Assembly: GCA_029212885.1 (NCBI GenBank)
Contig: JARGPC010000001.1
Coordinates: forward strand, 186,001-250,000
Length of the DNA: 64,000 bases
Reading direction: 5' to 3'
DNA from: Coxiellaceae bacterium
Lineage (GTDB): Bacteria > Pseudomonadota > Gammaproteobacteria > Coxiellales > Coxiellaceae
Shown here: piece after piece, positions 1 through 8,921 of the stretch
Layout: the number at the start of each line of letters is the position of its first letter
Numbering within the stretch: the first letter of the stretch is position 1
The notes under the pieces: model-generated
Told to the model about the DNA's origin: nothing
Database searches by the model: none
The model's input: only the letters and a program-made list of their open reading frames with translations
Translations under genes and position numbers: made by a program

Positions 1-328
1 CACTATGCAATCCAATGCTGAGCATATTTTGATCGACAGCATCCAGCAATCGCAAGCCAACCTACTTATTCTTAATGCCGCTGGCTACACCCATACCAGC
101 ATCGCATTGCGAGACGCCATCCTCGCCAAACAAATACCCACTATCGAAGTGCATCTCAGCAACACCGCCGCTCGCGAAACATTTCGCCAACAGTCTCTGA
201 TTAGCGATATTGCCATCGGCACAATTCAAGGTTTTGGTGCTCACAGCTATCTACTTGCCCTAGATGCTGCGCACCAATATATATCAACCCAATGCAGCCA
301 GAAGGACACCATCAATGGATATGCGTAA
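1..328 (+). CDS. aroQ: 3-dehydroquinate dehydratase, type II (C-terminal part)
   Basis: The 5' end lies before the window; the frame is open from base 2. It dehydrates 3-dehydroquinate to 3-dehydroshikimate in the shikimate pathway. Visible family motifs are the QSNAE-H-LID segment, the [15 protein letters not shown] loop, the IEVHLSN strand followed by A-RE-FR, and the GFG--SY-LAL helix at the C-terminus, all as in AroQ dodecamers. It ends inside the accB start region (14 bp overlap). aroQ directly before accB-accC is the usual gammaproteobacterial arrangement. Confidence 0.93.
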   Translation, partial: TMQSNAEHILIDSIQQSQANLLILNAAGYTHTSIALRDAILAKQIPTIEVHLSNTAARETFRQQSLISDIAIGTIQGFGAHSYLLALDAAHQYISTQCSQKDTINGYA

Positions 329-791
329 AATTAAAAAACTTATCGACCTCATCAACGAAAGCGGTGTAGGCGAAATCGAAGTCACCTCAGGTGAAGAATC
401 CGTGCGTATTAGCCGCATGCCCAACACCACCCAACAAATGGCACCCGTGCAACAACCGGTTATCATTCAAGACAATACCGCACCAACTGCCAACACACCG
501 CAGAAAAAAATGGATACCACTGGCGAACCCCCACAGCAACATGATGGTCACACCCTAGAGTCACCCATGGTTGGCACCGTCTACCTAGCTGCTACACCCG
601 GCGCCAAGCCATTTGTTGAACTCGGTCAACACGTCAATGCTGGCGACACCGTTTGCATTATCGAAGCGATGAAAATGTTTAACCAAATTGAAGCCGATAA
701 ATCTGGCGTAATCAGCGCTCGCTTAATTGAAAACGCTGAGCCCGTAGAATACGAACAAGCCTTGTTTGTAATCACTCCCGACAGCGAATAA
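315..791 (+). CDS. accB: Biotin carboxyl carrier protein of acetyl-CoA carboxylase
   Basis: Carries the biotin that shuttles CO2 between AccC and AccAD in the first step of fatty acid synthesis. The start at 315 gives the family N-terminus [17 protein letters not shown] and has an AGAAGGA ribosome site 7-9 bases upstream. A longer in-frame start at 264 would lie inside aroQ and is not needed. The 158-residue product has an N-terminal helix, a Gln/Pro/Thr-rich linker (about 35-80) and a biotinyl domain with the [11 protein letters not shown] motif whose Lys is biotinylated. It is 12 bp upstream of accC. Confidence 0.96.
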   Translation: MDMRKIKKLIDLINESGVGEIEVTSGEESVRISRMPNTTQQMAPVQQPVIIQDNTAPTANTPQKKMDTTGEPPQQHDGHTLESPMVGTVYLAATPGAKPFVELGQHVNAGDTVCIIEAMKMFNQIEADKSGVISARLIENAEPVEYEQALFVITPDSE

Positions 792-803
792 CCGAGGTTA
801 GCC

Positions 804-2150
804 ATGTTTAGTAAAGTACTCATCGCCAACCGCGGCGAAATCGCACTCCGTATTCACCGCGCTTGCAAAGAACTCGGCATCAAAACCGTTGCCGCCTATT
901 CAACAGCGGATAAAGAACTCATGCATGTACGCATGGCCGATGAAGCCGTATGTATAGGCCCAGCCAATAGCGCCAACAGCTATTTAAATATCCCCAGCGT
1001 TATCAGCGCAGCTGAAATCGCTCACGTCGACGCCATTCACCCAGGCTATGGCTTCTTAGCCGAAAACGACGAATTCGCTGACGCCATAGAACAAAGCGGC
1101 TTTACCTTTATTGGACCCGATGGCGACACCATTCGACGCATGGGCAATAAAGTCTCCGCCATTAAAAGCATGAAAGCCGCCGGCATCCCCTGCATCCCCG
1201 GGTCAGATGGCGAACTCGGCAAAGACGAAGCCACCAACAAAGCTATCGCTAAAAAAATTGGCTACCCAATCATAGTAAAAGCCGCCGGTGGTGGTGGCGG
1301 ACGCGGCATGCGCGTTGTACACGAAGAAAAAGATTTGATTAACACCATCGCGACAACGAAAACCGAAGCTGCCGCTGCCTTCGGCACCAGCACCGTCTAC
1401 ATGGAAAAGTTTCTAGTAACTCCTCGTCATATTGAAATTCAAATACTCAGTGATGGCCAAGGTAACGCCATTCACCTAGGCGAACGCGACTGCTCTATGC
1501 AGCGCCGCCACCAAAAAGTAATTGAAGAGGCTCCCGCACCCGGCATTACTGCCGAAGAACGCGAAAAGATCGGCAAGCTATGCGTCGATGCCTGTCTAGA
1601 GATTAACTACAAAGGCGTAGGTACATTTGAGTTTCTGTATGAAAAAGGCCAATTCTATTTTATCGAAATGAATACGCGTATTCAGGTCGAACACCCCGTA
1701 ACCGAAATGGTTACAGGCATCGATTTAATCAAAGAGCAAATCCGTGTTGCTGCCGGCATACCATTACGCTTTAAACAATCCGATATTAAATTAAAGGGGC
1801 ATGCGATTGAATGCCGCATCAATGCCGAAGACCCAAGAAACTTCACCCCATCGCCCGGCAATATTACCATGTTTCATAGTCCCGGCGGATTAGGCGTGCG
1901 CATGGACTCTCATATTTATACTGGCTATCGTGTGCCACCGTATTATGACTCACTCATCGGAAAATTAATTACCTGGGGTGAAACTCGCGATATCGCATTA
2001 GCGCGCATGAATAACGCCCTCGAAGAGTTATTTATTGATGGCATAAAAACAAATGCGGCACTGCACGATGACCTCATAAATGATGAAGGTTTCCGCTCAG
2101 GTGGACAAAACATTCATTACCTTGAAAAGAAATTACAACAAGAATCATAA
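804..2150 (+). CDS. accC: Biotin carboxylase subunit of acetyl-CoA carboxylase
   Basis: ATP-dependent carboxylation of biotin on AccB using bicarbonate. The 448-residue length is standard. Visible are the N-terminal [14 protein letters not shown] segment, the Gly-rich ATP-grasp loop [12 protein letters not shown], the metal/ATP region HIEIQ and the signature [14 protein letters not shown]. The start has a GAGGTTAGCC leader 12 bp after accB, so the two are translated from one message. The carboxyltransferase genes accA/accD are not in the window. Confidence 0.97.
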   Translation: MFSKVLIANRGEIALRIHRACKELGIKTVAAYSTADKELMHVRMADEAVCIGPANSANSYLNIPSVISAAEIAHVDAIHPGYGFLAENDEFADAIEQSGFTFIGPDGDTIRRMGNKVSAIKSMKAAGIPCIPGSDGELGKDEATNKAIAKKIGYPIIVKAAGGGGGRGMRVVHEEKDLINTIATTKTEAAAAFGTSTVYMEKFLVTPRHIEIQILSDGQGNAIHLGERDCSMQRRHQKVIEEAPAPGITAEEREKIGKLCVDACLEINYKGVGTFEFLYEKGQFYFIEMNTRIQVEHPVTEMVTGIDLIKEQIRVAAGIPLRFKQSDIKLKGHAIECRINAEDPRNFTPSPGNITMFHSPGGLGVRMDSHIYTGYRVPPYYDSLIGKLITWGETRDIALARMNNALEELFIDGIKTNAALHDDLINDEGFRSGGQNIHYLEKKLQQES

Positions 2151-2155
2151 TTATA

Positions 2156-3085
2156 ATGACACCTAATCCACAAACATGGTATCAGCTCAGCTTACACTGC
2201 AACGCAGAGCAAGCTGAGCTTTTTGCTGATATGCTACAAGCAATCGACGCGCTGAGCGTGAGCATGCTCGACGCCAAAGATCAACCCCTATTCCAGCTGC
2301 AACCCGAAGACCAACCCTTATGGCAAGACACCCAAGTGCTAGCGTTATTTAATCTTCAAACTGAAGCGGAACAAGCACAAAATCTATTGCAATCACAATC
2401 GACTGATACACTGCATGTCAATATTGAAAAAATTATTGATCAAGATTGGGTGCGTAAAAACCAACAAAACTTTCCTGCTAAAGCCTTTGGCTCCGGGGAA
2501 AAACCTTTGTGGGTACTTCCTAGCTGGGATAATTGTGACAATTTCCCACAACCACAAATACGCATCGACCCTGGCCTGGCTTTCGGCACTGGAACACACC
2601 CAACCACATCTTTATGCTTACGCTGGTTAGCCGATCACGCACCACAAAACCTACAGGTCATCGACTATGGCTGCGGGTCAGGCATCTTAGCTTTAGCATG
2701 CCTCAGCCTAGGTGCATCACATGTCACCGCAGTAGATCATGACATGCAGGCACTTGAAGCCAGTCAGAATAATTTAGCGCTAAACACATCATTATCAGCA
2801 AACGACTTAGCCGTGTATTTACCCGAAGCTTGCCCACAACTCCAAGCTGATGTAGTCATTGCAAATATATTGGCAGGACCATTAATCGAAATGGCAGATC
2901 AATTAACTGCTTTATTAAAACCCGGCGGCACATTGTTATTATCTGGAATGCTATCTGAAGAAGTGGCGAATGTTGTTAAACATTACCCCACATTATCGGT
3001 AATTAAACAATTGGACCTGGATGAATGGGCATGCGTGAGCCTATCTACAAGCCTATCCCGCCCACCAACTCAGCAAGCTTATTAG
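2156..3085 (+). CDS. prmA: Ribosomal protein L11 methyltransferase
   Basis: SAM-dependent trimethylation of ribosomal protein L11. The N-terminal substrate-recognition domain (about 1-110) precedes the methyltransferase domain with DPGLAFGTGTHPTT, the SAM motif I VIDYGCGSGILALA and the NILAGPL motif. The 309-residue length is normal. It starts 5 bp after accC and is probably co-transcribed with it. Its last 41 bp overlap, tail to tail, the cheC gene on the other strand; no terminator hairpin is visible in the overlap. Confidence 0.93.
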   Translation: MTPNPQTWYQLSLHCNAEQAELFADMLQAIDALSVSMLDAKDQPLFQLQPEDQPLWQDTQVLALFNLQTEAEQAQNLLQSQSTDTLHVNIEKIIDQDWVRKNQQNFPAKAFGSGEKPLWVLPSWDNCDNFPQPQIRIDPGLAFGTGTHPTTSLCLRWLADHAPQNLQVIDYGCGSGILALACLSLGASHVTAVDHDMQALEASQNNLALNTSLSANDLAVYLPEACPQLQADVVIANILAGPLIEMADQLTALLKPGGTLLLSGMLSEEVANVVKHYPTLSVIKQLDLDEWACVSLSTSLSRPPTQQAY

Positions 3086-3674
3086 TCACATGCTCCATGG
3101 ATGGCACAGTAAAACTGATCAGCAACGCACCTGAAACTTCGCGCCGATAAGCATTGAGCGTAGTATCAATAACTATTACAGCCTTATACTCAGTGTCACC
3201 TTCAACATCAACACCCTTGCTCAGACCTTCAGCGTCAGCCTCAAAATATGTCGGCACTGTAAAACTAATATCTTGATGTAAAAAATTTCCAATAGCACTA
3301 AAACATGCCGATATAATAATATTTCCGATCTCCATAACAGCCTCATGCTCAAACTCACGACTACTAAGATCACCCAACATTTGAGTACTACCAACTAATG
3401 AAGAAACCAAGGCTTTACTTTCATCATTATGAAACATTAACAAAGCCGAGCCTGCCAAGTCGCCTTTCAGTTGCTGCTTAACGCAGCTCACCTTTTCATC
3501 TTTTTCAACATTTAATGCCTTCGCCAAACCATCAACATCCGATAATTGCACTTCAGGTACTGTGATAACTACCTCATCATTTAATAAAATGGATAGCTGC
3601 TTAGCTGCTTGGCTAACTCCAATATTACACACTTCGATTAAAGCATCTCGCTCCATTGCCGTTAACGGTCTCAT
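3045..3674 (-). CDS. cheC: CheC-family CheY-P phosphatase (distal copy)
   Basis: 209 residues, two CheC repeats. CheC proteins dephosphorylate CheY-P. The consensus [DS]xxxExxN(x22)P is met by D10, E14, N17 and P40. A second site has E115, N118 and P141 with the same x22 spacing, though Glu111 replaces the first Asp/Ser. Both catalytic pairs are therefore intact, as in two-site CheC. It is the last gene of the chemosensory operon and overlaps the upstream diguanylate cyclase gene by 4 bp (ATGA), indicating translational coupling. No CheD partner is present in the window. Confidence 0.85.
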   Translation of the reverse strand: MRPLTAMERDALIEVCNIGVSQAAKQLSILLNDEVVITVPEVQLSDVDGLAKALNVEKDEKVSCVKQQLKGDLAGSALLMFHNDESKALVSSLVGSTQMLGDLSSREFEHEAVMEIGNIIISACFSAIGNFLHQDISFTVPTYFEADAEGLSKGVDVEGDTEYKAVIVIDTTLNAYRREVSGALLISFTVPSMEHVTNKLAELVGGIGL

Positions 3675-4606
3675 TTGCCCTCCCCAGCAGCACAGACACG
3701 ATTACGTCCGTTATTTTTCGCTTGATATAAAGCGTCATCTGCTAATTTTAATAAATAATTATAATCGGCATTATCATTACAGCTCCAACACGACACACCA
3801 ATAGAGGTAGTTAACCTGCCTTGCGGCAACCCAGCAATACTCAACTTCTCAATTCTTTCCCTTATACGCTCAGCTGTTTGCAAAGCCATATTCATCTCAG
3901 TATGAGACAGTAATACAAGAAATTCTTCACCGCCGTAGCGCACTAAAATATCACTGTCACGCAACGTTGATGTGATATATTTTACAAACGCAACCAACAC
4001 CTCATCCCCCTTATCATGACCAAAATCATCATTAATTTTTTTAAAATGGTCTATATCAAAAAGCAGACAGGAAACGGAATAGTGATACCGCTCGATTAGC
4101 TTTCTTTGCTGAACCAGCCACTCAGTCAAAAAGCGTCGATTATAAGCATTGGTTAATGTATCGCGGTGTGAGTCCTCTTCTAACTTAAATGCCACCTGTA
4201 ATAATGCATTTGAACGGATAACATTTTCCGTCATATCAACTAACAGCACCACTGCCGCTTTCTCACCATCATCCAATGCCACCGGAGAAATATATATTTG
4301 CTGCGGCATAAACTTAACATCTTCTTCACCAGCGTAATCAACTGGTATCGGAATCAAGTAACGATTGAGCGCATAAGACATCACTTGTTCAGCATTATGC
4401 GAAATCGCCTGATCCAAAGCCCAACTAAAACGTGGATTTTCAATGCCTGGATATAATAACTCCAAGGTAGAACCGATAGCTTTTTCGCTAGGGATTTCTG
4501 TATGCTCCTGCATCCATCGATTCCACGCATGAATATGATGCCCTAAATCGATAATAAAAAGACCGACTGGCGCCACATCAAATGCCGATTGATACATAGC
4601 AGCCAC
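3671..4606 (-). CDS. PAS-GGDEF diguanylate cyclase
   Basis: 311 residues. An N-terminal PAS-like sensor (about 5-125) precedes a GGDEF domain (about 145-305) with an intact RYGGEEF active site and an RxxD inhibitory site (RDSD) five residues before GGEEF. It should make c-di-GMP under product feedback. The start is GTG at 4606: a GGAGGAG site lies 7 bases upstream and the GTG overlaps the TAG of the preceding cheC (TAGTG). The first ATG is nine bases further in with poor spacing. It lies between two cheC genes, an unusual place for a cyclase. Confidence 0.9.
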   Translation of the reverse strand: MAAMYQSAFDVAPVGLFIIDLGHHIHAWNRWMQEHTEIPSEKAIGSTLELLYPGIENPRFSWALDQAISHNAEQVMSYALNRYLIPIPVDYAGEEDVKFMPQQIYISPVALDDGEKAAVVLLVDMTENVIRSNALLQVAFKLEEDSHRDTLTNAYNRRFLTEWLVQQRKLIERYHYSVSCLLFDIDHFKKINDDFGHDKGDEVLVAFVKYITSTLRDSDILVRYGGEEFLVLLSHTEMNMALQTAERIRERIEKLSIAGLPQGRLTTSIGVSCWSCNDNADYNYLLKLADDALYQAKNNGRNRVCAAGEGK

Positions 4607-5220
4607 TATTTCTCTCCTCCACCACTAACCTGAGAGATCATGTCTAATAAAGTCTTGATTGATTCTTTTTCGAATAAATATAACAGCATGCCAGACACGT
4701 GCTCAGTATCCGCATCCAATTGCGTGACGATTGCAATGATAGGCCTTCCTGCGTCATCATTACTTGATAACAATTGCTGCAGAGAATATTCATGATAGGC
4801 CGGCACACTCAACAGAACCTCTGACTTCAAAATATCTGCCAATGAACTGATGCTTGCTGACACAATGATATTACCAATTTCAACCATAGATTCTTGTTTA
4901 TAAATATCTGCATTTGGCGATGAAATCCCGCCAAAGCCTTGCAACACTGACTCGACCAATACCTTACAATCATCGTTGTTAAATAACAAAATGGCTTCAC
5001 CATTAAAACAACCCGCTAGACGTTGACTTACCGCAACAAATTTTTCTTCAGTGTCCAAACCTAAGATTGAAGGCAATTCAGCAATCGTAGATATTTTTAC
5101 CATTGGCACATCAACTTTAATATTATCATTTAATAATAAAGATAACTGCGAGGCTGCACGACTGGTGCCAATATTACATATCTCGGTTAAACAATCCTGC
5201 TGCTGGTCATTCAGTTGCAT
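4606..5220 (-). CDS. cheC: CheC-family CheY-P phosphatase (proximal copy)
   Basis: 204 residues, paralogous to the CheC encoded at 3045-3674. Site 1 has D9, E13, N16 and P39 in the [DS]xxxExxN(x22)P pattern. Site 2 shows EIGN followed by Pro at the x22 spacing (LLSVP), with Glu in the first position. It is predicted to dephosphorylate the CheY encoded immediately upstream, which it overlaps by 14 bp. With no CheZ in the cluster, these two proteins are the likely signal-termination enzymes. Confidence 0.85.
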   Translation of the reverse strand: MQLNDQQQDCLTEICNIGTSRAASQLSLLLNDNIKVDVPMVKISTIAELPSILGLDTEEKFVAVSQRLAGCFNGEAILLFNNDDCKVLVESVLQGFGGISSPNADIYKQESMVEIGNIIVSASISSLADILKSEVLLSVPAYHEYSLQQLLSSNDDAGRPIIAIVTQLDADTEHVSGMLLYLFEKESIKTLLDMISQVSGGGEK

Positions 5221-5575
5221 TATCTAAATCCCCCAATACCTTACTAATTTTATCTGGCGTCACAGGCTTTTCTATAAACGCCACAAAACCCAAAGCCTTT
5301 GCACGATCCACAACCCCTTGCTGCATGTTAGCGGTCATTAAAACAAACTTAGCAGCAAGCCCCGTGCTTAGTATGGACTCAGCAATTTCAGTACCTGTTT
5401 TTTCAGGTAAGTTATAATCCATCACGCAAATCTCGGGCTGCACTTGCTCGACTTGCTTCAACGCACTCGCCTCATCATCTGCATCATACAGCTCATATTT
5501 ATTACCCTTCGGCATACAAGCACGCAATATCGCTCTTGATGTAGCACTATCATCCACAACTAGTATTTTTTTCAT
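5207..5575 (-). CDS. cheY: CheY-type single-domain response regulator
   Basis: 122 residues, a receiver domain only. The acidic pair is in ILVVDDS, the phospho-acceptor is Asp53 (VMDYNLP), the conserved switch Thr is in LMTAN and the conserved Lys is in IEKP (Lys103). It should be phosphorylated by the CheA of the same operon. It overlaps cheB by 4 bp upstream and cheC by 14 bp downstream. The output (flagellar motor, pilus, or another target) cannot be told from sequence; a type IV pilus operon lies in the same window. Confidence 0.88.
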   Translation of the reverse strand: MKKILVVDDSATSRAILRACMPKGNKYELYDADDEASALKQVEQVQPEICVMDYNLPEKTGTEIAESILSTGLAAKFVLMTANMQQGVVDRAKALGFVAFIEKPVTPDKISKVLGDLDNATE

Positions 5576-6660
5576 GCTCTCCCCCTTTTTCGGGCATCCT
5601 GTACTTGATTAAAATTATCTTTAATCGCTTTTCCAATCTCTATATCGGGCAACTGAATACAAACAGCACCAAGGCTCATGGCTTCTTTTGGCATACCATA
5701 GACCACACAGCTATCCTCGTCCTGACCAATGGTATAACAACCTGCTTTTTTCATTTCAAGCAACCCTTGTGCGCCATCATCACCCATACCCGTTAAAATC
5801 ACACCAATGGCATGACCTGGGCAACAGGCAGCAACAGAACGAAACAATTCATTTACAGCCGGACAAAAACCTTTCTTTTCTGCTGGCCTTGCAAGCTTAA
5901 GGCATAACATACCTTGATTACGTGAAACCAGTGAGTGCGCACCATAAGGGGCAATATAAACCACGCCAGGTCGCAATATTTCATCTTGCTCAGCAACTTT
6001 TACAATTAATTGACAGCTATCATTTAACCAGCTTGCCAGACCCGGCGTAAAACCTTCAGAAATATGCTGAACAACTACAATAGGAATCGAAAAATTGACT
6101 GGTAGTACTTTTAAAATTTCACCCAGCAATGCTGGCCCACCCGTGGATGCACCAATAGCAACCACTTCATTGAGCACCTTACCAGCTTGCAATAACGCAT
6201 GACTATCAACCTCTGTCGAAGCCACTCTTTCAACATTCGTATCGTAACGACGTCTAACCACTTTTATTTCATGATATGCACGCAGCGAGTTTATTAGATC
6301 CCTCTTTACTGAATCATAATCATCACCATGTAGTCCAGGTGGCTTTTCAATAACACCAAGCGCTCCTGCTTGTAATGCGTTGAAAGTAATTTTTAAATCT
6401 TCATCATTTACGCTAGCACTAACCACCAGTATTGGCGTAGGGCAATCCCGCATTATAGCCTTAGTAGCTTCAAAGCCATCCATAATAGGCATTCGAATAT
6501 CCATAGTCACGACATCAGGCTTCAATGATGTAGTTAACTCAACACCTTCAGCACCATTTTCAGCTTCACCCACAACCTCAAATCCATCCTCTTGCTCTAT
6601 CATTGCACGCAACAGCATTCTCACTACCTTTGAATCATCAACCAGTAAGACCTTAATCAT
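5572..6660 (-). CDS. cheB: Chemoreceptor methylesterase/deamidase CheB
   Basis: 362 residues: receiver domain (Asp54 in TMDIRMP) and a C-terminal methylesterase with the Ser-His-Asp triad in GASTGG (Ser172), VVQHI (His199) and GMGDDG (Asp294/295). It removes methyl groups from chemoreceptor glutamates for adaptation, opposing CheR. It overlaps cheA by 4 bp and cheY by 4 bp. Receiver and catalytic domain are separated by about 55 residues, a normal linker. Confidence 0.95.
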   Translation of the reverse strand: MIKVLLVDDSKVVRMLLRAMIEQEDGFEVVGEAENGAEGVELTTSLKPDVVTMDIRMPIMDGFEATKAIMRDCPTPILVVSASVNDEDLKITFNALQAGALGVIEKPPGLHGDDYDSVKRDLINSLRAYHEIKVVRRRYDTNVERVASTEVDSHALLQAGKVLNEVVAIGASTGGPALLGEILKVLPVNFSIPIVVVQHISEGFTPGLASWLNDSCQLIVKVAEQDEILRPGVVYIAPYGAHSLVSRNQGMLCLKLARPAEKKGFCPAVNELFRSVAACCPGHAIGVILTGMGDDGAQGLLEMKKAGCYTIGQDEDSCVVYGMPKEAMSLGAVCIQLPDIEIGKAIKDNFNQVQDARKRGRA

Positions 6661-8894
6661 ATGAGTTGCTCCACTGTCTTTAACAATGATTTAGTTTCAA
6701 AAGTATTTTTGACAATGTAAGCATCCGCACCCACTTCAATCCCTCTACGTTTATCCGCATCACTTTCTAGCGAGGTAACAATGATTACGGGTATATCCTT
6801 ATAACGATCATCGCCCTTAATGAGCGACGTTAACTCAAATCCATCCATGTGTGGCATCTCAACATCAGTAATAATTAAATCATATTCGTGCTGATTAATA
6901 CTCTGCCAGGCATCTTCGCCATCCATAGACGAATCAACATCATAGCCTTGTATATTCAATATATTCGTTTCTAATGTACGTGTCGTAATTGAGTCATCTA
7001 CGACTAATATCTTCGCAACATCAATTGCTTTTATTTCCTCTGCTTCAACATCAACTAATGTAGATGAGTGCACACGCAGCGCTGATTCGACCAAATCAAT
7101 TGGGTTTAACACCACAATAACCTCACCGCGTCCAGTCAGCGTCGCACCGGATACATTACGCACAGATATCAAAGGATCTGATAGATGCTTAACAACAATT
7201 TCTCGTTCACCATGAATCATGTCAACAACCAAGGCGACCGCTTGCCAACCTTTCTGTATAACAACCACAGAAAAAACCGAACAATTATTGACAACACTTT
7301 CGAGCTCTAATGCATCAGATAAACGACGCAAAGGTATCGGTTTATTTTCATACATAATAGCTAAACCCGCCTCAACCGAAATAACCTGGTCCTCTGTAAT
7401 AGACAATATTCGCCCGATAGAAGTTGTTGGAATGGCAAATTCTTGCTGATTAACCTCAACAATAACGCCACGATCAGACACTAGCGTTAATGGCAAGGTC
7501 ATCGTAAAGGTAGTGCCTTTATTAATTTCCGTTTGGATATTTACCGAACCTTTTAGTGTTTGAATGTTTTCCATCACAACATCTAACCCTACACCCCTAC
7601 CCGATAAATTAGTAATTATTTCTTTAGTAGAAAATCCAGGCCTGAAAATAAGCGAAAGGATATCTTCTTCGCTGTAACTGCCTAACTCTTCTTCGGAAAT
7701 TAATTTTTTTCGTTTTGCGATCGTTAAAATCTGATTGACATCTATTCCTTGGCCATCATCTGACATTTCAATCACGATGCGATCACTTTCACTAGTCACT
7801 ACAATATCAACCCTTCCCACCTCAGGCTTACCTAATGCCTTACGCATTTCGGCGCTGTCGATACCATGATCAATTGCATTTCTCAACAAATGCATCAAAG
7901 GATCCTTTGCTCGAGCAAGAACAGAACGATCAATACAAATATCTTCACCAGTCAATGACACCTCGACTCTCTTACCCAACTCACGTGCTATATCACGCGC
8001 TGAGCGCAACATCGGCGTTAAGACAGTAGCAACGGGGACCAAGCGTAATGTGCGCACCTTATCTTGCAAAGCCGCGGATACCAAACCCAAACCACGAGCC
8101 GTATTATTCACATTGCTATTCATTCTTGCTAATTTAGTTTTTGTTGAGGCAATTTCCTGCATACCCATCATTAGTAAATTACTAAGCTCACCAGACAATG
8201 CCTTACCACTTTTACGGCATAGATTTGTAACAGAAGTCCAATAGTTAGTAAGATTTGTAACTTTTGACTTTAGCAACTGCATTTCGTCATAATAGTCATC
8301 TAACTCTAACTTAACACCTTGCAACTCATCAGACAGCGCCGTAACTTGATCTATTTTTTCGACATCAACACGTATGCTGTCGGAATTAACCTCAGCCACT
8401 GAGTTCGATAGCTTCGCCTCAGTATCACTGTCATCTTTAACCGAAGGCTTAGCAGCGCCACTTTGCAATGTCTCAGATTCTTTTTTATCATCACAATACA
8501 ATGATTTTAATTTTTCGACCATTGCAGATGAATCCACCACGGGATCCTTATTGTTCACATGACTGGTTAATAACGAACGCATAGCATCAATTGCCTCAAA
8601 AAAAACATCGATAACTGCTGATGATATATGCTTTTCACCCTGGCGAATCTCTGAAAAGATATCTTCCATGTGATGTGAAATATCACCAATAGCATTCAAC
8701 TCGATTCCTCTAGAAGCCCCTTTAATGGTATGCGCGATTCTAAAGATTTTATTGATAAGGTCGCTATCAACTTCGGATTTATTATCCATTTTTTCAATGC
8801 GTAGTAGGCATTCGGTTAATTCTTCAATTTGCTCGTCAAATTCACCTTGAAAGGTTTTTATGAGCTCTTTATATATTTCAGGATCAAATTCCAT
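6657..8894 (-). CDS. cheA: Chemotaxis histidine kinase CheA with C-terminal receiver
   Basis: 745 residues. Domains in order: HPt (about 1-110, phospho-His55 in IAHTIKGASRG), dimerisation helices, HATPase (N-box LRNAIDHGID, then DDGQGID and GRGVGLDVV), CheW-like domain, and a receiver from about residue 628 with Asp677 in ITDVEMP. No clear CheY-binding P2 domain is seen between HPt and dimerisation region. Such CheA-CheY hybrids are common in alternative chemosensory and pilus-type systems, where the fused receiver often acts as a phosphate sink. It overlaps cheB by 4 bp. Confidence 0.94.
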   Translation of the reverse strand: MEFDPEIYKELIKTFQGEFDEQIEELTECLLRIEKMDNKSEVDSDLINKIFRIAHTIKGASRGIELNAIGDISHHMEDIFSEIRQGEKHISSAVIDVFFEAIDAMRSLLTSHVNNKDPVVDSSAMVEKLKSLYCDDKKESETLQSGAAKPSVKDDSDTEAKLSNSVAEVNSDSIRVDVEKIDQVTALSDELQGVKLELDDYYDEMQLLKSKVTNLTNYWTSVTNLCRKSGKALSGELSNLLMMGMQEIASTKTKLARMNSNVNNTARGLGLVSAALQDKVRTLRLVPVATVLTPMLRSARDIARELGKRVEVSLTGEDICIDRSVLARAKDPLMHLLRNAIDHGIDSAEMRKALGKPEVGRVDIVVTSESDRIVIEMSDDGQGIDVNQILTIAKRKKLISEEELGSYSEEDILSLIFRPGFSTKEIITNLSGRGVGLDVVMENIQTLKGSVNIQTEINKGTTFTMTLPLTLVSDRGVIVEVNQQEFAIPTTSIGRILSITEDQVISVEAGLAIMYENKPIPLRRLSDALELESVVNNCSVFSVVVIQKGWQAVALVVDMIHGEREIVVKHLSDPLISVRNVSGATLTGRGEVIVVLNPIDLVESALRVHSSTLVDVEAEEIKAIDVAKILVVDDSITTRTLETNILNIQGYDVDSSMDGEDAWQSINQHEYDLIITDVEMPHMDGFELTSLIKGDDRYKDIPVIIVTSLESDADKRRGIEVGADAYIVKNTFETKSLLKTVEQLI

Positions 8895-8921
8895 AACCTA
8901 ACACACCATACCTATTATTTA

